A stretch of 64,000 nucleotides of DNA from Candidatus Marispirochaeta associata (GTDB taxonomy: Bacteria; Spirochaetota; Spirochaetia; JC444; Marispirochaetaceae), in NCBI GenBank assembly GCA_001749745.1, contig JWTM01000475.1, positions 178,894 through 242,893 on the forward strand. Reading direction: 5' to 3'. A model generated the notes under the pieces. The model was not told the origin of the DNA. It saw only the letters and a program-made list of their open reading frames with translations, and ran no database searches. The position numbers were made by a program, and so were the translations under genes. Positions 35,948-43,842 of the stretch are shown here, piece after piece. Each line of letters starts with the position of its first letter. Position 1 is the first letter of the stretch.

Positions 35948-36970
35948 ATGGGAAGAATAACTCAAGCGGATATTGCTAACGCTTTGGACATCTCTATTGC
36001 CACCGTCTCTATGGCCCTCAATGGAAAGGGCAATATATCCGACGAGCAGCGAGAACTTGTCATTCGAACCGCGGGAGACCTAGGCTATATTCGACGCACC
36101 TCCGACAACCGCAGCCGAGTCGAGTCGAAATGTATGGCGATTCTCTCTTACTTAAATAACCGCTGGTTCTACCTGGGGAAATTCGTTACCCCGATTTATG
36201 CTCAGATCGAAGCTGTCTGTCTAAAGAACGGGTATTATCCCATCATAATCCCGGTCACTGATTTCTCTACTCCCAAGGATATTCGGGAAACTATCCTACA
36301 ATCTCAAGCCTCCGGAGTCTTCTCGGTCTATTATTATGAGGAGTGGTTGTTCAAGCAGATCAAGGACCTCGGATTTCCCATCCTAGTGGTGAATAACAGT
36401 TCTTGTGCGAACCGCTATCATACAGTTTGTGTAGATGACTATCAGGGAGCGTATGAGGGAACTCAGTACCTGCTGTCCAAAGGTCACCGCAATATCGTCT
36501 ATATGGATTACTGGCGTCCTGATCAAACGGCCACTGTGGCGGATCGCTATTTCGGTTTTAAACGTGCTCTGGAAGAGCATTCCGTTCCGTTCGATGATCA
36601 GTATCGCATCACTTGTGATATTGAGGAGCATGCCGAAATGCGGGTTGCGCTAAAATCTACTCTCCTTCGGTACCCAGAGGCTACGGCCATATTCGCACAT
36701 GACGATAGGCTTGCAATTCAGGTTATCTCTGCCTTGAAAGAGCTCAAGTATAATGTCCCTGGGGATATCTCGATCGTAGCGCCGGGGGATACTCTTGATT
36801 ACAAACTCCCCTACATCCCCAATATTACGACGCTGCGAATAGACACCAATCTCCTCGGCTCCATTGCGGCGACGCAGATGATTGATCTCTTAAAGAATCC
36901 AAGCGAAACCCTGGTTTCCTTGAAGGTGAGTCAAACCCTGATGGAGCGGGATACGGTCAAGGCCATTTAG
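35948..36970 (+). CDS. LacI-family transcriptional regulator of the mannoside operon
   Basis: The 340-residue protein has the N-terminal LacI helix-turn-helix (TQADIANALDISIATVSMALNGKGNIS) and hinge, then a periplasmic-binding-protein-like effector domain. It ends with the family pattern around FAHDDRLAIQVISALKEL and VPGDISIVAPGD. It is divergent from the transport operon and shares its 220-base control region, so it most likely represses it and responds to a sugar. ATG 35948. Confidence 0.9.
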   Translation: MGRITQADIANALDISIATVSMALNGKGNISDEQRELVIRTAGDLGYIRRTSDNRSRVESKCMAILSYLNNRWFYLGKFVTPIYAQIEAVCLKNGYYPIIIPVTDFSTPKDIRETILQSQASGVFSVYYYEEWLFKQIKDLGFPILVVNNSSCANRYHTVCVDDYQGAYEGTQYLLSKGHRNIVYMDYWRPDQTATVADRYFGFKRALEEHSVPFDDQYRITCDIEEHAEMRVALKSTLLRYPEATAIFAHDDRLAIQVISALKELKYNVPGDISIVAPGDTLDYKLPYIPNITTLRIDTNLLGSIAATQMIDLLKNPSETLVSLKVSQTLMERDTVKAI

Positions 36971-36984
36971 ATTCTTGCCCCTCC

Positions 36985-37344
36985 TTAAATCCAGTCGACC
37001 TCGTTCTTGGTGAACTCGTCGGTTACGTCCCCGGTATTGAGGGTTCCCGCCGGTTCGACCATCAGGATCTTAGCCTCTTTATCGGCGTGGGGTTTGTGGA
37101 CCACCCCCTTGGGGACAACGATCATCTGCCCCTCTGTGCAGATCACCCGGCGGTCCTCGAAATCCATCCGAATCGATCCCTCGATAACCAGAAACATCTC
37201 GTCCGTCTCGTCATGCTTATGCCAGGTGAAGTCGCCCTCGATGCGGGCGATCTTGAAGTGATAATCATTGAGCTTGGCGATCACCTTGGGCGACCACTGT
37301 TCGCGAAAGAGTTCGAACTTGGCCTTGATATCCACTGATTCCAT
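36985..37344 (-). CDS. Cupin-2 domain protein
   Basis: The single-domain cupin of 119 residues has motif 1 GDFTWHKHDETDEMFLVIEGS (His, His, Glu) and motif 2 VVPKGVVHKPHA (His), which together make a metal site. Small cupins of this kind bind metal or small molecules; no specific reaction can be assigned. It is 11 bases downstream of the epimerase-like gene on the same strand. Confidence 0.85.
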   Translation of the reverse strand: MESVDIKAKFELFREQWSPKVIAKLNDYHFKIARIEGDFTWHKHDETDEMFLVIEGSIRMDFEDRRVICTEGQMIVVPKGVVHKPHADKEAKILMVEPAGTLNTGDVTDEFTKNEVDWI

Positions 37345-37355
37345 AGCGAAATAGC

Positions 37356-38270
37356 TTATATGGTATGAGCGGTTAACGGAATCCCTTCTGCATAGGAGGT
37401 GGGATTAAAGAACCGGTCCTGAAATTTGGTGCTGTCGAAGAGATACTCATGGTCGTACTGGTAGAGCATCTCCCGACTCTCCATCACCCGGGAATCGAAG
37501 AGTCCGGCCAGAGTAACCATCCCCTTGCCGAGAATTGAGTAGCTAGGCTCGGTTCCGTAGTGGTCGGCAATGCGGCCGATCATCTCCCGGCCGGTCATGG
37601 CGTTCTTGTCGGTCGGCAGATGCCAGACCTCGCCGTAGGCCTCGGGCGTATTTCCCAGCAGGGCCACCGCCTTAGCGGCGTCGGGGGTGAAGGTTATCGA
37701 ATGGCGCAATTCGGCATCACAGAGCCAGAGGGCCTTCTTCCCCGCCTTCAGCTTACCGAAGACCATATCGTGAAAGGGGGTGTTGTAGGCCCCGGGACCG
37801 TAGAAGTCGGCGCTCCGGGCAATCAAAGCCTCTAGGGATCCCTGTTTGACCTCGTCCATCAGCCGCTCGGCGATCCTGGCCCGTACCTCGCCCTTACGGC
37901 TGCAGGGATTGTGGGGCGTCTCTTCGGTCATCCACCCCTCGACCAGTCCGTACATATAGACATTGTCGAAAAATACCAGTCTCGCACCGGTCTCGGCGCA
38001 GGCGTCGATAACATTCTCCATGATCTTCGGCCACTGCTCCTTCCAGACCGACGCCTTGTAGACCAGCCCCGCGGTAAGGTAGACCACCTCAGAACCGCGG
38101 ACGGCCTCAAAGGTCTCTCGCTGCTGCGTCAGATCCGCAGCAACCGCCTCTTGCCCCGGCCCTGGTTCCCCCGGATTACGCCGCACCAGTCGCACTCTAT
38201 CCGTATATTCCGGCAGAAGCTTAGCCAGCTCGATGCCTATCACCCCTCCGGCGCCTAATATTGTTTGCAT
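37356..38270 (-). CDS. NAD-dependent epimerase/dehydratase-like protein (extended SDR)
   Basis: The 304-residue Rossmann protein has a dinucleotide loop at the very N-terminus (ILGAGGVIG). It has an SDR-like tail of active-site features: YLTAGLVYKASVWK, DNVYMYG and TTPHNPCSRKGEVRARIAE. The usual YxxxK appears as RKGEVRAR, so the catalytic Tyr seems absent. It may be a reductase-like or non-catalytic member. Likely co-transcribed with the cupin. Confidence 0.8.
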   Translation of the reverse strand: MQTILGAGGVIGIELAKLLPEYTDRVRLVRRNPGEPGPGQEAVAADLTQQRETFEAVRGSEVVYLTAGLVYKASVWKEQWPKIMENVIDACAETGARLVFFDNVYMYGLVEGWMTEETPHNPCSRKGEVRARIAERLMDEVKQGSLEALIARSADFYGPGAYNTPFHDMVFGKLKAGKKALWLCDAELRHSITFTPDAAKAVALLGNTPEAYGEVWHLPTDKNAMTGREMIGRIADHYGTEPSYSILGKGMVTLAGLFDSRVMESREMLYQYDHEYLFDSTKFQDRFFNPTSYAEGIPLTAHTI

Positions 38271-38363
38271 CTTCAGATCCTCCTCACCTTTCAGTATCTC
38301 TCAATCTACCGCTACTCATCCAGAAAGGACAGCCGCGAACCGGCCGCCGCCTCTATCAAGATC

Positions 38364-39527
38364 TCAATTCTCATTGATCGCCTCCAGGACAATGAATTTC
38401 TTATTCTCCCGTAGGATTCGGGAGTTGCCGAAGAGACGCTCCAGGTGAGCCTGATACCCCAGATGGCCGTTGGCGACGATCAGCAGGCGGCCGCCCGGTG
38501 CGAGCTTCTCCTTAGCTTGGGCAAACATCTGTAGTGTCGGATCGATCGTCACCCGCCGGCCGAGATGAAAGGGTGGATTAGAGACAATCCAGTCGAAGCT
38601 CTCTGGGAGTTCGTTCAGGCTGAAGCCATGGCGGATATTAACGCGGCCGGTGAGCCCTTGGCGCACGCAGTTGAGCCGGGCCGATTCGACGGCCACCGCG
38701 GAGTCCTCCACTCCCCAGAGCTCGGCCGACGAGTTCTGCAGAGCGGTCCGGATGGCGAGCACCCCGTTTCCGCAGCCGAAATCGGCGACCCGTCCGGCAC
38801 CGATCTCCCGGGGAAGCTCCTCCAAGAAGAGCCGGGTTCCCGGATCGAGCCGCTCCCGGGAGAAGACGCCGGGAAGGTTGATCAGCGCCACGGGGATGCC
38901 GGGGACCTCGTATTCCGTCGGAGCGGGAACCGAGGCGACTGCAGGCCCTTCGCCGGAGGGTTTCTCTGCGGCTGGCTCGGAATAGATAAGCCGAGCCCTC
39001 TTTCTTGCCAGACTGGTGCGGGTCGCTCCGATATGGCGCTCGAACAGATCCAGGGTCGAGGTATGAATCTCACGGCTCATGCCGGCGGCCAGGACCCTCG
39101 CATCAGGATGGAGGTGGGGCTTGAGGAGGGTAAGCTGGTATTCCAGCAGACTGAGGCTTTTAGGGACCTTCAGCAGCACCAGATCGAATTGGTAATCGCC
39201 TGCAGGCTCGACCAGGTCGCTCAGCTCGTTAAAGTCCGGCGTTGTCGCGAGAGCGTTGGCAAGCGCGTTACGTCGAATTGCATCCCGGGAGCTTGCCGAG
39301 TCGCAGAAAAGCCGCGGGGCGTATTCTACCAGAGGAAGGGCCAATCCGCCGTAGGCGTCATTGAAGATTGCAAGGTGGGCATCCTTATGCGGCGGCGCTT
39401 CTTTCAGCTCCTCGAGCAGAAAATCGTCGGCGGCGTCCCAGGCGCGGAGAGAGCGGGAACTGTCTCCATGATTCAACTCCAGCGTAAAACGCCCCCAGCC
39501 GGTCTCGAGGAGAGTCTCGGCGGCCAT
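38364..39527 (-). CDS. rlmG: RlmG/RsmC-type rRNA guanine-N2 methyltransferase
   Basis: The 387-residue protein has a degenerate N-terminal MTase-like half and a catalytic C-terminal half. SAM motif I is DFGCGNGVLAIRTAL and the catalytic motif is SNPPF (in DWIVSNPPFHLGRR). The late stretch LIVANGHLGYQAHLERLFGN matches my recollection of RlmG more than RsmC. RlmG makes m2G1835 in 23S rRNA and RsmC m2G1207 in 16S rRNA. Family certain, exact site less so. Confidence 0.85.
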   Translation of the reverse strand: MAAETLLETGWGRFTLELNHGDSSRSLRAWDAADDFLLEELKEAPPHKDAHLAIFNDAYGGLALPLVEYAPRLFCDSASSRDAIRRNALANALATTPDFNELSDLVEPAGDYQFDLVLLKVPKSLSLLEYQLTLLKPHLHPDARVLAAGMSREIHTSTLDLFERHIGATRTSLARKRARLIYSEPAAEKPSGEGPAVASVPAPTEYEVPGIPVALINLPGVFSRERLDPGTRLFLEELPREIGAGRVADFGCGNGVLAIRTALQNSSAELWGVEDSAVAVESARLNCVRQGLTGRVNIRHGFSLNELPESFDWIVSNPPFHLGRRVTIDPTLQMFAQAKEKLAPGGRLLIVANGHLGYQAHLERLFGNSRILRENKKFIVLEAINEN

Positions 39528-39690
39528 CAGAGCTCTGTTCCGAAATAATAGGAGTAGCTACTTTTCATCTTCCCTCTCCGGCGCGGGGTATAGCCCAGCG
39601 TAGAAGCGCGTATCGACGCTGTCAAGCACCGCTTTACAGAGCCGATCTTCCCCGATAGGGTAACATTACTACCGCAGTAGGAGCAAAAAC

Positions 39691-40896
39691 ATGCAGCAGC
39701 GCTTTATCGCCGAGGGGCACCTGATCGACTCCGGCATTCTGACCAATATCCTGAACCTGATAGTCGAGGAGAACGAGGATTACAACATCCTCCGCTTCGA
39801 TATCGGCAAAACCAACGCCGAGCCTTCCCGGCTGGAGATCGAACTGATCTGCGATACGGCCGAGAGGCTCAGCACGGTCTCCAAGAAGCTGATCAACCTC
39901 GGCTGCTACGAGGTGGGTCCCCCTGCAGCGGTCTGGAAGCGGGCCGAGAAGGATGCCTGGGTACCGGCGGATTTCTACTCCACCACCAACCACCGCACAG
40001 AGGTCTGGAACGGATCCGCCTGGCAAGCGGTAGTCGACCAGCGCATGGATGCGGTCGTTGTTCGCGAAGCGGGCGGGCTCTTCTGCCGCAAGCTGCGGGA
40101 TATCCGCGCCGGGGACGAGATTCTCTGCGGCGGCGAGGCGGTCCACGTCTACCCGCCCCAGCGCGACCGGGAGGGGGGCGCCTTCGCCTTTATGGATAAC
40201 GAGGTCTCCTCGGAGAGGAGCGTCGAATCGGTCGTCTCCCAGTTGGCCGAAAGCTTCCGGGAAATCCGGAACCGGGGATCGAAGACCATCGTTGTAGCCG
40301 GACCGGTAGTAATCCACACCGGCGGCGCCGCGGCGCTGGCAGAACTGATCCGGGAAGGCTGGGTTCAAGGACTACTCGCCGGCAATGCCCTGGCCGTGCA
40401 CGATGCCGAGTCGGTCTTTTACGGGACCTCCCTGGGGGTAGACCTGAAGACCGGCAAACCCACCCACGAAGGACACAAGAACCATATGCGGGCTATTAAT
40501 CGCATCAACGGGCACGGCGGCCTGCGCCAAGCGGTTGAGTCCGGAGACCTTGGGCGAGGGGTGATGTACGAAACGGTACAAGCGGAGATCCCCTTCTGCC
40601 TGGCCGGAAGTATCCGGGACGACGGACCGCTCCCCGATACCCAGATGGATCTAATCAAGGCGCAGGGCGAGTATGCAGAGATCGCCAAAGGAGCCGATCT
40701 GGTACTGATGCTCTCCAGCATGCTCCACGCCATCGGCACCGGCAACATGCTTCCCAGTTACGTGAAGACCGTCTGTGTGGATATCAACCCGGCGGTGGTA
40801 ACCAAGCTTGCCGACCGAGGATCCTCCCAGGCAATCGGGGTGGTGAGCGACGTGGGGCTCTTCCTCAAGGCCCTGGCCCGGGAACTCCGCGGTTAG
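39691..40896 (+). CDS. LOR/SDH-type protein (TIGR00300 family; archaeal-type ornithine cyclodeaminase-like)
   Basis: The 401-residue protein matches the family that also forms the C-terminal part of plant LKR/SDH-adjacent LOR domains, cyanobacterial AgrE/ArgZ and archaeal ornithine cyclodeaminase. The N-terminal LOR domain starts MQQRFIAEGHLIDSGIL. A NAD-binding C-terminal half has VVAGPVVIHTGGAAALAELI, GNALAVHDAES and LMLSSMLHAIGTGNMLPSYVK. A role in ornithine-to-proline metabolism is plausible from characterised relatives; no arginine genes adjoin. Confidence 0.85.
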   Translation: MQQRFIAEGHLIDSGILTNILNLIVEENEDYNILRFDIGKTNAEPSRLEIELICDTAERLSTVSKKLINLGCYEVGPPAAVWKRAEKDAWVPADFYSTTNHRTEVWNGSAWQAVVDQRMDAVVVREAGGLFCRKLRDIRAGDEILCGGEAVHVYPPQRDREGGAFAFMDNEVSSERSVESVVSQLAESFREIRNRGSKTIVVAGPVVIHTGGAAALAELIREGWVQGLLAGNALAVHDAESVFYGTSLGVDLKTGKPTHEGHKNHMRAINRINGHGGLRQAVESGDLGRGVMYETVQAEIPFCLAGSIRDDGPLPDTQMDLIKAQGEYAEIAKGADLVLMLSSMLHAIGTGNMLPSYVKTVCVDINPAVVTKLADRGSSQAIGVVSDVGLFLKALARELRG

Positions 40897-41651
40897 GACT
40901 CTCGCCTGCCGACCAGGAAGAGATAGCCGAAGCAGTCTGCGTAGCGGCGGTAGATATCGATCTCTTTCTCCTCGGCGGCGATCACCGCCAGGGCGGCAGC
41001 ATCATCCCGGTAACGCTCCCGGAGCAGCGCCAGCCGCTCTTCGATGGGACCGTAGTAGTGGACGAGCCAGTCCTCCTCGGGAAGCGTGAAGCTCCCGCTT
41101 AGGCTGTAGCCCGCCTCCCGGAACTGGGCTTCCCGGTCCGCCCTGGAACGGATGTCCGGATAGGCCTCTCTCCAGAACTCTTCGAGCTCCGCCGGAAGGT
41201 CCTCCCGGAACCAGCAGAGCTCGCTCAGCGCGACCTCGCCTCCGGGAGGCAACAGGGAACGCCAGTAGCGCAGGCCCTTCTCGAAGCCGATGTTGTAGAC
41301 CGCCCCTTCCGACCAGATCAGATCGGCCCCGGCGTACTCCGCCGGCAGGGCGCTCATATCCGCCTCGAGGGTTTGTACTCGATCTCCCCAGCCCAGCCTT
41401 TCAACCTCATCTTCGATCCGCCGCAGATAGGGCGCATGGGTATCCACCGCCGTAATCCGAGCCCGGGTTAAGGCGGCCAGCGTCAGGGTCTGCGCCCCGG
41501 GGCCGCAACCGAGATCGAGGATCCGCCGAATCCTCTCCGGTTTCTGTAGCAGGGAAAATGCCCGTCGGGTCGTCTCCTCGCTGCCGGGCCCCTCCCGCTT
41601 AAGGCCGGAGTGAACCTCGAAGAAGATCTCCTGCTCCCGGTCAGCGCTCAT
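40893..41651 (-). CDS. Class I SAM-dependent methyltransferase
   Basis: About 252 residues when started at ATG 41651, whose ATGA overlaps the ywbE stop; the open frame extends upstream without family character. Motif I LDLGCGPGAQTLTLAAL is followed by ITAVDTHAPYL and DLIWSEGAVYNIGF, typical of small-molecule methyltransferases. Substrate unknown. The 3' end overlaps the convergent TIGR00300 gene by 4 bases. Confidence 0.85.
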   Translation of the reverse strand: MSADREQEIFFEVHSGLKREGPGSEETTRRAFSLLQKPERIRRILDLGCGPGAQTLTLAALTRARITAVDTHAPYLRRIEDEVERLGWGDRVQTLEADMSALPAEYAGADLIWSEGAVYNIGFEKGLRYWRSLLPPGGEVALSELCWFREDLPAELEEFWREAYPDIRSRADREAQFREAGYSLSGSFTLPEEDWLVHYYGPIEERLALLRERYRDDAAALAVIAAEEKEIDIYRRYADCFGYLFLVGRRES

Positions 41652-41842
41652 GTATGGATCTCTTTCACCCGGCCTACCTGACCGTCCTCGAGGCGAACCT
41701 TGATCCCGTGGGGATGAAAGGCCGACTTTGTCAGGAGATCGGCAACAACTCCCTCGGTAAGCGCGCCGCTGCGCTGATCCTTCTTCAACACTATCGCCAC
41801 CCGCATGCCGGGCTTTACCGATTCCCGATATCTTCCGTCCAT
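41648..41842 (-). CDS. ywbE: YwbE-family protein
   Basis: The 64-residue protein matches the YwbE family almost throughout: VKPGMRVAIVLKKDQRSG and GIKVRLEDGQVGRVKEI. Function is unknown; the fold is a small beta-barrel. It lies between carbonic anhydrase (8 bases upstream) and the methyltransferase, to which it is coupled by ATGA. Confidence 0.9.
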   Translation of the reverse strand: MDGRYRESVKPGMRVAIVLKKDQRSGALTEGVVADLLTKSAFHPHGIKVRLEDGQVGRVKEIHT

Positions 41843-41850
41843 ATACGCTC

Positions 41851-42468
41851 CTATTCGATTTTTTCGAACACGTTGCTTCTGTGGTTGAGATTATAGATAT
41901 CTCCGCTTCCGATCTCATAATACCAGCCGAGGATATTGATCTCTCCCCGGGTATAACGATCGCTGATATAAGGATAGGTATGGAGATGCTCGATTTGAAG
42001 AATCACATTCTCTTCGGCAACCTGCCGCATACTGGGCGAGACGCCCCCAGAGGACTGAGCAATCCGTCTCTTCACCGGCTCGGCCAGCTCCAGCCAGCGT
42101 CTGGTTTGGGGAATCTGAGAGAGGAGCGTCTCTTCCGCATAGAGAGCCTTGCAGCCGCCGCAGTTCGAATGACCGCAAACCACGATATTGGCGACCTCCA
42201 GTACCTTCACCGCATACTCCACGGCGGAGGTGGTGGCGAGAAACTCTTCCGATTTCCGGTAGTAGGGAACCACGTTGGCGATGTTGCGGATAATAAAGAG
42301 GTCCCCGGGCCGACTCTTCGTCAGGAGATTGGGGACGATCCGCGAGTCGGAGCAGGAGATAAAGAGGGTATGCGGACGCTGTTCGAGTTCCAGAGATGTA
42401 TAGAGATCCTCGTGCTCCTTAAAACCGCTGCGTACAAATTGTCTCGCCCCACGAAAAAGCTCTTCCAT
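41851..42468 (-). CDS. Beta-class carbonic anhydrase
   Basis: The 205-residue enzyme has zinc/active-site motifs FISCSDSRIVPN (Cys-x-Asp-x-Arg) and VVCGHSNCGGCKAL (His-x2-Cys). It interconverts CO2 and bicarbonate in the cytosol. ATG 42468. First gene of a three-gene minus-strand cluster; divergent from the EIIA-DAC gene. Confidence 0.95.
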   Translation of the reverse strand: MEELFRGARQFVRSGFKEHEDLYTSLELEQRPHTLFISCSDSRIVPNLLTKSRPGDLFIIRNIANVVPYYRKSEEFLATTSAVEYAVKVLEVANIVVCGHSNCGGCKALYAEETLLSQIPQTRRWLELAEPVKRRIAQSSGGVSPSMRQVAEENVILQIEHLHTYPYISDRYTRGEINILGWYYEIGSGDIYNLNHRSNVFEKIE

Positions 42469-42528
42469 TCGTCCTCTCGGCGCAAATATAGTACTATTTG
42501 AGGAGAATGTGGTAGCCGGAGGGAAGGA

Positions 42529-43842
42529 ATGCGCCTCAGCGAACTGCTGGTAAAGGAAAATATCCTCTTTATCGAGGACGGAGTCGAATCGCTGGATAAA
42601 ACGGGGCTGATCGAGCGTATGTGTACGCGTTTAGCCGCGGCCTGGCCGGGGAGTTCATCCCAAACGATGGTGGCAGAGGTGCTGCGTCGGGAGGAATCCC
42701 TCTCGACCAGACTCAACAGCCTGATCGCCTTCCCCCATGCGGTCCTCTCCGAGGGGGGTGAGAACAGAATCGTTATCGCGGTACTCAAGAGGGGCATCCC
42801 CTGGGACACCGACCAGGAACATCCGGTGCGGCTGGTTATCCTCCAGGCCGGTGGCCGGGAGGGCCATCTGGAAATCCTGAGTCAGATAGCTCAAGAGCTC
42901 CGTGACCCGGAACTGGTGCGGAGCCTGGTTGAATCCCGGAACGCCGATGAGTTCCTCGTCAGGCTCGACCGCGGACGGGGGGGATTCAATCCGGAGATTG
43001 CCCCTCTTCTGCTCGAGCAGGCGCTCACCATGCAGGAGAGGCTCTCTCCCTCGCGGATTCTCTTGCATGTCAACCAGAGCGTAACCGAAGGCTACCTCTC
43101 ATCCCTCTTAGAGGAGTACCAGCTCACCCCGGTGTTGCGCGTCGGGACGCGACTGAGCAATGAGTTCCTGAAACGCTACGATCCGCCGGTGGTGCCCATC
43201 AAGGAGAGCGGCCGGGGCGACGATATCGAGTTCAGCCTGCTCTATCTCTTGAGCCGCAGGCTGATAGACCGCGAGGAACTCCTAATAAACCTCTTCGCCC
43301 GCAGAGAGGGCAGACCCGTGGATTCCATTCGTATTGTCGATGCAGATAGGGATCTCGACCTCCGTTTTGCCGAGCAGTTGGGTGAGTTCGCCGCCGATAT
43401 CGACTTGAACGTCTTCTCCCGGGTGCTGCAGATCGCCTCCCAGCTGGCCGCCGAGGGGCGCGAAGGAAAACCGGTGGGAACCCTCTTCGTTATCGGTGAG
43501 AACCTCGAGCTGACGGAATACACTCGTCAGATGATCATCAATCCCTTCAAGGGCTATCCGCCGGAGGAGAGAAACATCCTCGATCCGAGTATAGAGGAGA
43601 CGGTAAAGGAGTATGCCCGCATCGACGGCGCCTTTATCATCGCTCCCGACGGAACCATCGAGTCCGCCGGTACCTACCTCTCCGGCCATCCCGGAGCCGA
43701 GGAGCTCCATTCCGGCCTGGGAGCCCGACACGCCGCCGCCCAGGGGATCAGCGCCGTCAGCGGCGCCACGGCGGTAGCGATCTCCGAATCGACCAGACAG
43801 ATCAGCATCTATCGCGGGGGCCGCCTCGTCATGAGCATGTAA
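42529..43842 (+). CDS. PTS EIIA-like / diadenylate cyclase (CdaZ-type DAC) fusion protein
   Basis: The 437-residue protein has three parts. Residues 1-150 resemble a fructose/nitrogen-type PTS EIIA, with the phosphorylatable His70 in SLIAFPHAVL and the usual HLEILSQIAQELRDPE helix. Residues 160-300 are a linker reminiscent of the pyruvate-kinase-C-like domain of CdaZ enzymes. Residues 305-437 are a DAC domain: EGREGKPVGTLFVIGE, NPFKGY, IDGAFII (DGA 366-368) and GLGARHAAAQGIS. DAC proteins make c-di-AMP from two ATP. The fusion suggests c-di-AMP synthesis controlled by PTS phosphorylation. Clear GGAGGGAAGG Shine-Dalgarno before ATG 42529. Confidence 0.85.
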   Translation: MRLSELLVKENILFIEDGVESLDKTGLIERMCTRLAAAWPGSSSQTMVAEVLRREESLSTRLNSLIAFPHAVLSEGGENRIVIAVLKRGIPWDTDQEHPVRLVILQAGGREGHLEILSQIAQELRDPELVRSLVESRNADEFLVRLDRGRGGFNPEIAPLLLEQALTMQERLSPSRILLHVNQSVTEGYLSSLLEEYQLTPVLRVGTRLSNEFLKRYDPPVVPIKESGRGDDIEFSLLYLLSRRLIDREELLINLFARREGRPVDSIRIVDADRDLDLRFAEQLGEFAADIDLNVFSRVLQIASQLAAEGREGKPVGTLFVIGENLELTEYTRQMIINPFKGYPPEERNILDPSIEETVKEYARIDGAFIIAPDGTIESAGTYLSGHPGAEELHSGLGARHAAAQGISAVSGATAVAISESTRQISIYRGGRLVMSM

